Assembly: GCF_947488945.1 (NCBI RefSeq) | Contig: NZ_CANLBS010000002.1 | Span: 459,527-523,526 of the forward strand | Reading direction: 5' to 3' | From: an uncultured Streptomyces sp. | GTDB taxonomy: Bacteria; Actinomycetota; Actinomycetes; Streptomycetales; Streptomycetaceae | DNA: 64,000 nt | Part shown: in pieces, positions 42,191-50,635 of the stretch | How the letters are laid out: each line of letters begins with the position of its first letter | Numbering within the stretch: position 1 is the first letter of the stretch | Notes under the pieces: model-generated | Databases searched by the model: none | Told to the model about the DNA's origin: nothing | Seen by the model: the letters and a program-made list of their open reading frames with translations, nothing else | Made by a program: the position numbers and the translations under genes

Positions 42191-42345
42191 GTGGAATTCC
42201 GGATTCTGGGCCCATTGGAGGCTTTGCAGGAAGACCATCGGCCGGCCCTGGGCGGCCACAAGCAGCGGGCCGTGCTCGGCCTGCTGCTTCTGCGTGCCAA
42301 CCGGGTGGTGGCGACCAGCGAACTGCTGGGCGCGCTCTGGCCTGA
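41677..42345 (+). CDS. Candidate ORF with strong RBS overlapping the SARP gene
   Basis: A GTG with GAGGAGGA 6 nt upstream opens a 222-codon frame. It has strong G/C third-position bias up to about 42180, then runs out of frame into the SARP gene and stops inside it. The composition is Pro/Arg/Ala-rich without a recognisable domain. It may be a real leader protein whose end is frameshifted, or GC-driven chance. A 155-bp overlap with a sure gene counts against it as written. Confidence 0.25.
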   Translation: MGRTDVRNGRDMENTRFRQCGRPAPSAPRPVRTPCPSGAAGARTPLSHRPSDAADVLVKRLPVCQDRRKEAAQGGDPDLCTRMVDQPAPTADGAPAPYRRQDDPVRNIRLTTPAGDAGPAVPAASVAGRTPQTDQDNEVPVLSGGHFFLSERLHEVSTVVLGRLTAVTGDSSGIPDSGPIGGFAGRPSAGPGRPQAAGRARPAASACQPGGGDQRTAGRALA

Positions 42346-44446
42346 CGAAGCACGGCCCGCCACCGCCCGCAAGATCGTGCAGAACGCGGTCTGGGCACTG
42401 CGTGCCCTGTTCTCCGAGTCCGCCGGCCAGGGCGGCGGAGCCCGTCCCGAACTCGTCACCCAGTCGCCCGGTTACGTGCTGCGGATCGACCCCGAAAGCG
42501 TCGACCTGCACCGCTTCAACCGCCGGGTGGCCGAGGGGCGTGCGGCTCTGTCCACCGGCCGGCCGGACGACGCGGCCAGGCTGCTCGGGGCGGCGCTGGA
42601 GGAATGGCACGGCCCTCCCCTCGCCGACCTCGCGGAGGCCGGAACCGACTGGCCGGAGCTGACCGCCCTGTCCCAGTTGCGGCTGGACGTCATGGAGGAC
42701 CGCTTCGAGGCGGAGCTCCGCAGCGGCCACCACCATTCCGTACTCTCCCAACTCGTCTTCCTCGCCGAGGAGGAGCCGCTGCGCGAGCGCCTGTGCGGCC
42801 AGTTGATGCTGGCGCTGTACCGGTGCGGGCGGCAGGCGGAGGCGCTCGACGTGTTCAGCCGGGTACGCCGCGCACTGGTCGAGGAGCACGGCCTCGAACC
42901 GTCCCGCGAACTCCAGCAACTCCAGCAGCACATCCTCAGCCACGATCCTTCGCTGGCCGCGCCCCGGGCGACCGTGGCCGCGCCACCGGCAGCGACCCCC
43001 CGGACCGAACCGCACGAGCCGGCGCACGGCGGCCCGCACACCGGAGCGTGGGAGCACGCGGACGGCCCCGCGAGGAACGCGTATCCGGAGCCGGCCCGGC
43101 AGACCGACACCGCCTCGGGGGTGCCGGCCGCCGTACCGCCTCCCGTCGGCCGCGCACTGCACTCCGAGCGCCGGCCGGTCGCCGTCCTGCTCATCAGCGC
43201 CAGCAGTCCGGACGTCACCGGCACCTCGGCGTCCGACACCGGCCCCCAGTCCCGGGCGCTGTACGACGCCGTGACGGCGGTCACCGAGTGCGTCGAGGAA
43301 CTCGGCGGTGAAGTCGTCGGATCGCTCGGCCGGATCTCGGTGGCGGTGTTCGGGCTGCGCACGGGGCGGGCGGACGCCTCGCGTGCCGCGGTGCGGGCCG
43401 CCGTGGCACTCTGCGCCAGGCTGCACCAGGTACCCGGCCCGGCCTGGCACGCCGTCGTGTCGGCCGGAGAGGCCCTGGTGCGCCACGACCCGTACGACAC
43501 GTCCGGTCCCGTCATGGTGGTGGGGCGTCTCGTCGACGAGGCGCGGGCCCTGCTGGCCCACGTGCCGCCCGGTGACATCCACCTGAGCGCCGAGGCGGCG
43601 GCCGACACCAGCGACCTGGTCCGGCTCGTGCCGACCGACCGCGCGGCCGTGCACGCGGTGGCCGGGCTCCGGTCGGCCGGCGGCGGCAACGCGCTGCCGG
43701 ACCCGTTCGGCAGTTTCGAGGCCGAACTGGGCATCCTGCGGAGCCTGTTGGTCCGGGCCCGTCGGCAGGACGCGCCCCACCTGGTGACCATCCTGGGTGA
43801 CGCGGGCGTGGGCAAGACGCGTTTCCTGGCCGACTTCGTCCGGGACATCCGGGGGGAGGCGGTCCGGGTGGTGCGGGTCCGCGGCGGTGACGCGGCCCGG
43901 TGGACGGTGTGCGACGTGCTTCGCGCGGGCTGCGGGCTGCCCGTGTCGGACACGCTGGACAGCCGGCTCGGCGAGGTCGTACGACGGGTCGCGGGGCGCA
44001 GCGAAACCGCGGAACGGCTCCTGAGGCGGCTCGTCTCCGGCAACGGGTACAAGGGCTACCCCGCGTACGGCGCGGACGGCGTCGCCGCGACGTCGATGGC
44101 CGAGGCGATGGACGCCTGGTGCGATCTGCTGGTGCTGATCGCCCGGGAGCAGCCGCTGGTGCTGTGCGTGGACGACGTCCATGCCGCCGACGAGGCGGTA
44201 CTGGTCCTGATCGAACGTCTGGCGTCCCTGCCGCAGGACGTGCCGCTGTTCATTCTGGCGAGCGCGCGGCCAGGGATCCTGCGCGAACGAAGGCCCTTCT
44301 GGGGCAGCGGGCTGCGGCACAGCGGGACGCTGACCCTGGAGTCGCTGCCCGGCGAGGGGCCCGACCACCCCTTGAGCCCCGGCAGGGTGCACGAGCCGGC
44401 CGCCCGTGAGACGACGGGCGGGCGCCGGGGGGCCGGCATGGCCTAG
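42191..44446 (+). CDS. PimR-like pathway regulator: SARP + cyclase-like + AAA domain
   Basis: Probable pathway activator, 751 aa. The N-terminal OmpR-type DNA-binding and BTAD domains cover about 1-250 (MEFRILGPLEA, VQNAVWALRALF, ALYRCGRQAEALDVFSRVRRAL). A Pro/Ala-rich linker precedes a degenerate class III nucleotide-cyclase-like domain (about 325-500: GGEVVGSLGRISVAVFGLRTG, SAGEALVRHDPY). The AAA domain has an intact Walker A GDAGVGKT (536-543) and Walker B LVLCVDDVH. The protein stops about 200 residues later, without the TPR-rich region or LuxR helix-turn-helix of full-length LAL proteins. The layout matches PimR of the pimaricin cluster, shortened. GTG start with AGGGGAT upstream. Convergent with a sister regulator. 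Confidence 0.9.
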   Translation: MEFRILGPLEALQEDHRPALGGHKQRAVLGLLLLRANRVVATSELLGALWPDEARPATARKIVQNAVWALRALFSESAGQGGGARPELVTQSPGYVLRIDPESVDLHRFNRRVAEGRAALSTGRPDDAARLLGAALEEWHGPPLADLAEAGTDWPELTALSQLRLDVMEDRFEAELRSGHHHSVLSQLVFLAEEEPLRERLCGQLMLALYRCGRQAEALDVFSRVRRALVEEHGLEPSRELQQLQQHILSHDPSLAAPRATVAAPPAATPRTEPHEPAHGGPHTGAWEHADGPARNAYPEPARQTDTASGVPAAVPPPVGRALHSERRPVAVLLISASSPDVTGTSASDTGPQSRALYDAVTAVTECVEELGGEVVGSLGRISVAVFGLRTGRADASRAAVRAAVALCARLHQVPGPAWHAVVSAGEALVRHDPYDTSGPVMVVGRLVDEARALLAHVPPGDIHLSAEAAADTSDLVRLVPTDRAAVHAVAGLRSAGGGNALPDPFGSFEAELGILRSLLVRARRQDAPHLVTILGDAGVGKTRFLADFVRDIRGEAVRVVRVRGGDAARWTVCDVLRAGCGLPVSDTLDSRLGEVVRRVAGRSETAERLLRRLVSGNGYKGYPAYGADGVAATSMAEAMDAWCDLLVLIAREQPLVLCVDDVHAADEAVLVLIERLASLPQDVPLFILASARPGILRERRPFWGSGLRHSGTLTLESLPGEGPDHPLSPGRVHEPAARETTGGRRGAGMA

Positions 44447-44459
44447 TGCGCGGACGGAA

Positions 44460-44494
44460 CGGTGGCCCGCATGCCAGACGCATGCGGGCCACCG
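44460..44494. terminator. Bidirectional terminator between the two SARP genes
   Basis: Perfect 15-bp stem CGGTGGCCCGCATGC / GCATGCGGGCCACCG with a 5-nt loop in the 98-bp gap between the convergent regulators. Confidence 0.88.
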
Positions 44495-44544
44495 TCGTGG
44501 GCGATGCCGGTCGGACAACCCGGCGCGATCACCGTTCGAGGGGG

Positions 44545-46812
44545 TCAGGCCGGGTCGCCGTCGGGCAGGAAGGCCGAACGCAGCAGGCGGTCCAGGGCAT
44601 CGTCGGCCGGAGGGGCCAGCCGCATGGTCATCGTGTGCCGCACGTCCCGCGGCCAGCCGGGGCGACGCGTGAGCAGATCGTTGCGGGCGCCGACCACGGC
44701 GAGGAGCGGAACATCCGGATTCTCCCCGCACAACTGCTCCACCGCGTCGAGCAGCGCGTCGTCGGCCCGATGCAGATTGTTCCAGACCAGCACCAGGGGC
44801 GTGGGGCGGGCCGCCTCGGCCATGAAACGACGCCAGGCGCGCAGGACCGGCAGCGGTTCCACGCCGGTGCGGGCCCCGGTGACCAGCGTATTCAGCAGCG
44901 GCAGCAACTCCGCCGCGCGGTCGGGGCCGGTCACCTCGCGCAGGACCGCGGTCAGCTTGAGCCGGGCGGTCTCGGCACCGTCCTGGCAGGTGACGCCGCA
45001 GTAGTCCGCGAGCATCGTGGCCGGGACGGACAGCACGTCGTCCGGTCCCGCGACGGTGCCGCTCAGCACGCGCACCGGGTCCGCGCCGACGTTCACGACG
45101 CGGCGGTGGAACTCCTGCAGCAGCCGGGTGCGGCCGGCCTCGGAGCGCTCCAGGACGGTGATCAGATGCGGGGTGGAGTGCCGTCGGACCCGGCTCAGGA
45201 AACCGGTCATCAGCTCCAGTTCGGAGTCGCGCTCCGCGCAGGGGCTGTCGCCCGCCTCGGGTTTCGCCCCGCGCACCTGCCACGTCGGGGCGGGGAGCGG
45301 CAGGCGGTGGTATTCGATGCTGTCCTCGGTCCTGCGGCGGGTCTCGTCGCACACGTGGACCTCGCCGGGCGGGGTGCTGTCCAGCATCGCCTCGCACAGG
45401 TCGATCAGCTCACCACCGACCCAGGGCCTGCCGCTGCCCTCCGCGGAGGGCCACCTGCACACGTACGAGGTGCCCGTCACCGCCGCCGCGTGCATGGAAA
45501 GCCCCTTGAGCACCGGGATGTTCCCGGCGAACGGAGAGGCGGGGAGGCTGAGCGAGTCGCGTATCGCGATGCCCGCGCGGACGGCCCGTTCCGCGCAGTC
45601 GGCACGGTCCGGGGCCTCCTCGAACACTCCGAGCAGCACGGACCCCACCGACATCGTCGAGCAGCCGCCCGAGTTCTCCATCTTCTCGCGGGCCAGCTCG
45701 CACACGGTGTCCAGCACACGGTCGATGGCCCCGCCCTGGAGGTCGTCGAACTCCGCGCCCAGGCCGAAACGGAGCATCAGGACACCGGCAGGGCGGCGGG
45801 CGGCGTACCCGTCACCGGATGCAGGGGCGGCGTCCTGCGGCTCGGGGCTCCGGCCGGGGCCGACCGGCACACCGGGGCCGGCGGCCACACCGGGGCCGGG
45901 GGGCCCGGGAGCGGCGGGCGTGACGGCGACGCCCTCGTGCCCGGGAACGGCGCCGCTGTCGGCTCCGGACCACGACCTGTGTCCCGGCCACAGCCCGGAC
46001 GGGGTGTGCGCGGCGGAGTCGGCCGTGGCCGGGGGCAGCGGCGCGGGCGTGTCGAGTCGGCTGTCCTGGGCCAGGATGTCCCGCTGGAGCTGCTGTATCT
46101 CACGGCCCGGCTCCAGACCGAGGCCCTCGACCAGAGCGGTACGGACCCGGGCGTAGACGTCCAGCGCGTCGGCCTGGCGGCCGCACCGGTAGAGGGCGAG
46201 CATCAACTGGCGGGGGGCACGCTCCCGCAGGGGCTCGGCCTGGACGAAGGCGTCCAGCTCGCTCAGCACGGACAGGTGCTCACCGCACAGGAGTTCCCCC
46301 TCGAAGCGGTCCTCCATGACGTCGAGCCGCTTCTGCTCCAGCGCGGTCAGTTCCGGCCACGCCGTGCCCTCCTCGACGAGGTCGGAGAGAGCGGGGCCGT
46401 GCCACAGGTCCAGCGCGTCGCGCAGTGACTGGCGGGCACACTGGGCGTCGCCGCGCAGCAGCGCCGTCCGGCCCTGCTGCGCCAGTCGTTCGAAGCGCAT
46501 GAGGTCCACCTGCTCGGGCGCCACCCGCACCATGTATCCGGGTGCCTGGGTGAGTAGTTCGGGTGCGTCGGTGTCTCCCGGCGGCGCCGCCAGAGTGCGC
46601 CGCAGCCGCCAGATCGCGTTCTGCAGGATCTTGCGGGCGGTACCCGGCGCCCTGCCGGTGGGCCACACGGCGGACAGCAGGCGCCTGGTCGGCACCACCT
46701 CGTTGGCGTGCAACAGCAGATAGGCCAGAGCGGCGCGTTGCCTGGTGCCGCCGAGCGGCACCAGACCGGTATCGCGTTCCATCTCGAGCGGTCCCAGAAG
46801 CCTGAGCTCCAT
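44545..46812 (-). CDS. PimR-like pathway regulator with degenerate ATPase site
   Basis: Sister of the preceding regulator, 755 aa, with the same plan. A SARP/BTAD half (MELRLLGPLEM, LQNAIWRLRRTL, ALYRCGRQADALDVYARVRTAL) is followed by a long Pro/Gly linker with PGVPVGPG-like repeats, a cyclase-like region and an AAA-like domain. Its Walker A reads VLERSEAGRTRLL, with neither the Gly pattern nor the Lys. Walker B reads VLVWNNLHRAD, with Asp replaced by Asn. It has probably lost ATP hydrolysis. The ATG at 46812 has GGGGAGAG upstream. It reads leftward, convergent with the first regulator, and follows the aminotransferase gene by 157 bp on the same strand. Confidence 0.88.
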   Translation of the reverse strand: MELRLLGPLEMERDTGLVPLGGTRQRAALAYLLLHANEVVPTRRLLSAVWPTGRAPGTARKILQNAIWRLRRTLAAPPGDTDAPELLTQAPGYMVRVAPEQVDLMRFERLAQQGRTALLRGDAQCARQSLRDALDLWHGPALSDLVEEGTAWPELTALEQKRLDVMEDRFEGELLCGEHLSVLSELDAFVQAEPLRERAPRQLMLALYRCGRQADALDVYARVRTALVEGLGLEPGREIQQLQRDILAQDSRLDTPAPLPPATADSAAHTPSGLWPGHRSWSGADSGAVPGHEGVAVTPAAPGPPGPGVAAGPGVPVGPGRSPEPQDAAPASGDGYAARRPAGVLMLRFGLGAEFDDLQGGAIDRVLDTVCELAREKMENSGGCSTMSVGSVLLGVFEEAPDRADCAERAVRAGIAIRDSLSLPASPFAGNIPVLKGLSMHAAAVTGTSYVCRWPSAEGSGRPWVGGELIDLCEAMLDSTPPGEVHVCDETRRRTEDSIEYHRLPLPAPTWQVRGAKPEAGDSPCAERDSELELMTGFLSRVRRHSTPHLITVLERSEAGRTRLLQEFHRRVVNVGADPVRVLSGTVAGPDDVLSVPATMLADYCGVTCQDGAETARLKLTAVLREVTGPDRAAELLPLLNTLVTGARTGVEPLPVLRAWRRFMAEAARPTPLVLVWNNLHRADDALLDAVEQLCGENPDVPLLAVVGARNDLLTRRPGWPRDVRHTMTMRLAPPADDALDRLLRSAFLPDGDPA

Positions 46813-46969
46813 GTTCTCTCCCCGTTTCCCGGCCCCGTCGCCCCCCGACCGCGGTCGGCGGATTCGCAAGCCGGTCGCTGTCTCAAGGACGGTAACGCCG
46901 GATTCGTTCGAATGAACGCGAATATGACGGTGGCTGGGAGACGGGCCGGAGTTCACCCCGGCACGCTGG

Positions 46970-48574
46970 TCAGGGAGCCGAGGCCCCCGTCAGACTCCCG
47001 CCGTCTCCGTCGCGCAGGAGGCGACAGACGTCCCGCAGCCCGGTTCCGAGGCGTTCGATGTGCTCGTCGGGAAGCTCGATCGAGGGTTCGAACCGGAGAG
47101 TGTTGATCGCACTCGCCGTCGGGAACGTGCGAACCCGGTGTTCCCGCAGCAGCCGGCCGGCCAGGAAGTAGCCGAACAGTCCGCTGTCCGCCAGCGCGCG
47201 GACCGACTCCGACGCGGCCCGCGACTGGTCGTGGAACTCCATGCCGAGCAGCAGCCCTCTCCCGCGGACCTCCTTCACCTGCTCGGGGAACTCGGCGCGG
47301 ACCGACTCCAGCGTCTCGCGCAGGGCCAACCCGCGCTCGACGGCCCGCCGGTAGGCGGCGCCGTCGTCCGCCTCCAGCAGCTCCAGCACCTTCAGGGCGA
47401 TGCCGCAGGAGAAGCTGTCCTTGGCGAAGGTCGAGCTGTGCACGATCTCGAAGTCCCGCCGGTAGCGGGCCTGCCGCACCAGCATCACCGAGGTCTTGGC
47501 GATGCCGCCGCCGAGCGCCTTGGCCAGGACGTAGTAGTCGCCTCGGAGGCCCAGTTGGGAGGAGGCGAGCAGCGTGCCCGTGCGGCCCATGCCGCTCTGG
47601 ATCTCGTCGACGACGACCGGACAGTCGATCTCCTCGCAGAACCGCTGGATCGCCCCGGCGAACCCGGGGTCCAGGACGTGGATGCCGCCCTCGCCCTGGA
47701 CGGGTTCGACGAGGAAGGCGCAGAACACCGGGAACTCCCGTTCCACGATCTCGACCCGCCCGCCCGACACCGTCAGGAGCCGGACCACACCGCGGTCGCG
47801 TGCGTAGATCTCCTTGAGCGCCTCGGGCCGGTCCTGCGGCACGAACCGGGTCTGCGCGGCGAGAGAACGGAACGGAACGCGGTAGGCGTCGTTGTGCGTG
47901 AGCTGCACGCTCAGGCCGAGCTTGCCGTGGAAGCCGCCCTCCAGCGCCAGGAACAGCGGCGGCCGGTCCAGTTGCGGGGTGTTGTCCCGGTCCAGACGCT
48001 CCACCAGGGCCTCCAGCGCGGCGGCCGGTTCCGCCTCCGCCGCGATCCCGTGGCGCGCACGGACCGCGTCCGGGACGGTGGCCGTACCCGCGGTCACGGC
48101 GGACCTGGCCGCGGCGGCACCCTGCTCCAGTTCCTCGCGGAGCTCCGCGATCCGCATCACGCGGTCCAGTTCGGCGTGCTTGACGGCGGCCTCCACGGCT
48201 TCGGCCCCGCTGTTGCCGAATATCGCGAAGTACGGTTCGTCGGTGCTCAGTTCGCGGTGCACGATCCGATTCAACGCGGCCGCGAGCTCGTTGGCGTAGG
48301 GATGCCGGGAGAACTGCGCGTGCACCGGCGTCCCCGCCTCCAGCAGGTCCTGGGCGCGGCGAACGATGTCCGGCTGGCTGTGACCGAGCAGCACCGAGCC
48401 GTATCCGCCGGCGAAGTCGGCGACCGGGACCTCGTCGCCGCGCTCGTCGCGCATGTACAGCGTGTTGCTCTCGGCACGCACATACTCGACGGCCAAACCG
48501 GCCATGCCCAGCACTTCGCGCAGGTACGGTTCGGCCAGTTCCGGCGCGTCCGCCTCGGGTTTTGTGATGTCCAT
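46970..48574 (-). CDS. Class III PLP-dependent aminotransferase
   Basis: Fold-type I aminotransferase (534 aa) with FGNSGAEAVEAA (119-130), LALEGGFHGKLG, PVVVDEIQSGMGRTG (Asp323) and the PLP lysine in YYVLAKALGGG (Lys352). A helical insertion of about 65 residues (137-203, Glu/Ala/Arg-rich) sits where standard enzymes run directly into the EGGFHG strand. In a PKS cluster a class III transaminase commonly converts a polyketide aldehyde or ketone into an amine, the nitrogen source for piperidine-type rings. The ATG at 48574 follows AGGGGGC. It is divergent from the flavin reductase (281 bp). Confidence 0.92.
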   Translation of the reverse strand: MDITKPEADAPELAEPYLREVLGMAGLAVEYVRAESNTLYMRDERGDEVPVADFAGGYGSVLLGHSQPDIVRRAQDLLEAGTPVHAQFSRHPYANELAAALNRIVHRELSTDEPYFAIFGNSGAEAVEAAVKHAELDRVMRIAELREELEQGAAAARSAVTAGTATVPDAVRARHGIAAEAEPAAALEALVERLDRDNTPQLDRPPLFLALEGGFHGKLGLSVQLTHNDAYRVPFRSLAAQTRFVPQDRPEALKEIYARDRGVVRLLTVSGGRVEIVEREFPVFCAFLVEPVQGEGGIHVLDPGFAGAIQRFCEEIDCPVVVDEIQSGMGRTGTLLASSQLGLRGDYYVLAKALGGGIAKTSVMLVRQARYRRDFEIVHSSTFAKDSFSCGIALKVLELLEADDGAAYRRAVERGLALRETLESVRAEFPEQVKEVRGRGLLLGMEFHDQSRAASESVRALADSGLFGYFLAGRLLREHRVRTFPTASAINTLRFEPSIELPDEHIERLGTGLRDVCRLLRDGDGGSLTGASAP

Positions 48575-48855
48575 GCCCCCTAGATTGCGCCATTCGGGTC
48601 TGCGGCCGGTCACTGGCGACTCTTCGCTCCCGTCCGGGCCGTGCCGGTCTTCCGCGGAGCGTCGGCGGGACCGGGCGATTACCGGTGGATGAGACGACGT
48701 CGGAAAAGCCGGAGGTACGTTGGCGAAGGCGGGCCCGTGGTCGTCGTTCCTCCGGCGGGGGCGGGACCCGTGTATCTCCACCAAGCGGTTCCCCGCGAAA
48801 CAGCGCGCCGCGAAACCGCGCGACAAGACCCGAAAACGGATCGGAGAATACGGAA
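48575..48855. promoter_or_regulatory. Aminotransferase / flavin reductase divergent promoter region
   Basis: 281 bp between divergent cluster genes. Near its right end CCGCGAAAC occurs twice (48793-48801 and 48808-48816), 15 bp apart, in a locally repetitive GCG-rich stretch. It is a possible regulator site, but the spacing differs from the 11- or 22-bp periodicity of SARP sites. Confidence 0.4.
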
Positions 48856-49404
48856 ATGAATTCCGCGCCCGCCGGCCTCGGCCCCGCGACCTGCCCGCCC
48901 GCGCACGATGAGGTGACCCCTTCGGTGCTGCGCTCCGTGGTGTCGCGCTTCGCGACCGGAGTCACCGTCATCACCGTGGGCGGACCGGAGCCGCACGCCA
49001 TGACGGCCAACGCCTTCAGCTCCGTGTCCCTGAAACCGCCGTCGGTGCTCTGCAGCGTGGGACACGGCGCGGTGATGCACGGCGCCCTGACGTCGGCCGC
49101 ACGGTTCGCCGTCAACATACTCGGCGACGACCAGGAGAAACTCGCCCGCCACTTCGCCGACAAGGAACGCACGTTGGGTGCCGCCCAGTTCGACGGCGTC
49201 CCCTGGACCCCGGGCGCCCGGACCGGCGCCCCGCTGCTGGGCGGCTCGCTCGCCTGGCTGGAATGCGAACTGACGGCCGCGCACTCCTTCGGAGACCACA
49301 CGGTCTTCATCGGGACGGTGGTGGCCGCGGGCCGATCCGCCGAGGGCCGGGGACTGCTCTTCGTCGACGGCCGGTTCGGCAGGCCGGAAACCGACGCCGC
49401 CTGA
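48856..49404 (+). CDS. Flavin reductase (HpaC-like)
   Basis: Flavin reductase domain protein (182 aa). SRFATGVTVITVGG, MTANAFSSVSLKPPSVLCSV and FAVNILGDDQEKLARHFA are the standard order of the HpaC/ActVB group, followed by LAWLECELTAAHSFGDHTVFIGTV. It supplies reduced FMN or FAD to a partner monooxygenase, most likely the acyl-CoA-dehydrogenase-fold oxygenase at 50636. The ATG at 48856 has GGAGA about 9 nt upstream. It lies 183 bp before the imine-reductase-like gene on the same strand. Confidence 0.93.
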   Translation: MNSAPAGLGPATCPPAHDEVTPSVLRSVVSRFATGVTVITVGGPEPHAMTANAFSSVSLKPPSVLCSVGHGAVMHGALTSAARFAVNILGDDQEKLARHFADKERTLGAAQFDGVPWTPGARTGAPLLGGSLAWLECELTAAHSFGDHTVFIGTVVAAGRSAEGRGLLFVDGRFGRPETDAA

Positions 49405-49587
49405 GAACAAGAAACCGGACAACCGGCTTCGGCCACCCGTTTCCGGGGACGCGCCGCCGGTTTTCCCCGATGGTCCGTCGATGACCGGGCCGTGGACGCC
49501 CGATTCCGTGACCGTGGACAGTTCGTTCGGCGGCCCTGTTTTCATGAGCCGTCACTATCCACGGCATTTCTCGGATCGGAGTCTTCC

Positions 49588-50478
49588 ATGGCGGACCAAG
49601 ACCTTTCCCCGGTGACGGTCATCGGGCTCGGACTGATGGGCCGTGCGCTGGCCGCCGCATTCCTGAAAGGGGGGCACCCGACCACGGTGTGGAACCGGTC
49701 GGCCGACAAGGCCGCCGACCTGGTGGCCCGGGGCGCGGTGCTCGCCGACACACCCGCCGACGCCGTGACGGCCGCGGAGCTGGTCGTCGTCTGCGTGTCG
49801 GACAACGACGCCGTGCACGCCGTGCTGGACCCGGTGACCGACCGGCTGCGGGGCCGCGTCGTGGCCAACCTGACGTCCGGATCGTCGGACCAGGCCCGGG
49901 CCGACGCGGCGTGGGCCGAGGAGTCGGGCTTCAGCTACCTCGACGGCGCCGTCATGACGGTGCCCGCCCTGGTCGGAGCGGAGGACTCGGTGTTCTTCTA
50001 CGCCGGTCCCCAGGAGGCCTACGACAGGCACGGCGCCGCCCTGCGGCTCCTCGGCGGCGGTACCACCCATCTCGGCGACGACCACGTGCTGGCCTCGCTG
50101 TACGACGTGTCGCTGCTCGGCATGATGTGGGGGACGCTCAACAGCTTCCTCCAGGGGGTCGCCCTCCTGTCCACCGCCGGAGTCAAGGCGGAGGAGTTCC
50201 TGCCCTGGGCGTCCAGGTGGATCGATGTCGTGAAGGGGTTCGCCACGGATTACGCGGCCCAGATCGACGCCGGAGACGGGGAGTACCCCGCCCACGACGC
50301 CACGATGGAGGTGCACTTCGGCGCGCTCAAGCACCTCCTGCACGAAACCGGGGCACAGGGCGTCAACACCGAACTGCCGCGCTTCGTACACGGGTTGATG
50401 GAGCGTACGCTCGCCGACGGCTTCGGGGGGAACAGCTACGCCGCCATGATCGAGCTGTTCCGCACCCCCGAGAAGTAG
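49588..50478 (+). CDS. Imine reductase-like NADPH-dependent oxidoreductase
   Basis: 296-aa beta-hydroxyacid-dehydrogenase-fold enzyme. The Rossmann motif VIGLGLMGRALAAAFL is followed by NRSADKA (Arg favouring NADPH). The C-terminal helical domain has YDVSLLGMMWGTLNSFLQG in place of the catalytic Lys helix of hydroxyisobutyrate dehydrogenases, which is typical of imine reductases (IREDs). In this context it could reduce a cyclic imine formed from an amino-ketone, giving a piperidine. The ATG has CGGAG 7 nt upstream. It ends in a strong bidirectional hairpin. Confidence 0.88.
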   Translation: MADQDLSPVTVIGLGLMGRALAAAFLKGGHPTTVWNRSADKAADLVARGAVLADTPADAVTAAELVVVCVSDNDAVHAVLDPVTDRLRGRVVANLTSGSSDQARADAAWAEESGFSYLDGAVMTVPALVGAEDSVFFYAGPQEAYDRHGAALRLLGGGTTHLGDDHVLASLYDVSLLGMMWGTLNSFLQGVALLSTAGVKAEEFLPWASRWIDVVKGFATDYAAQIDAGDGEYPAHDATMEVHFGALKHLLHETGAQGVNTELPRFVHGLMERTLADGFGGNSYAAMIELFRTPEK

Positions 50479-50539
50479 GGCGGACCCCGGGGCGGACGGG
50501 ACGGGCCCGCCGCGCTGTCCGGAAGAACCGCCGCATGCC

Positions 50540-50572
50540 GGAGCCCGGGACGCCGTAGGCGCCCCGGGCTCC
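50540..50572. terminator. Bidirectional terminator (IRED / monooxygenase)
   Basis: 10-bp stem GGAGCCCGGG / CCCGGGCTCC continued, after one mismatch, by CGCC / GGCG around a 3-nt loop. It lies between convergent stops at 50478 and 50636. Confidence 0.85.
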
Positions 50573-50635
50573 TGGGAGGGCCGCCGCACCGGCCCCGTCC
50601 GCGCCGGCCCGGGAGAAGGACTCCGGGCCGGGAGA

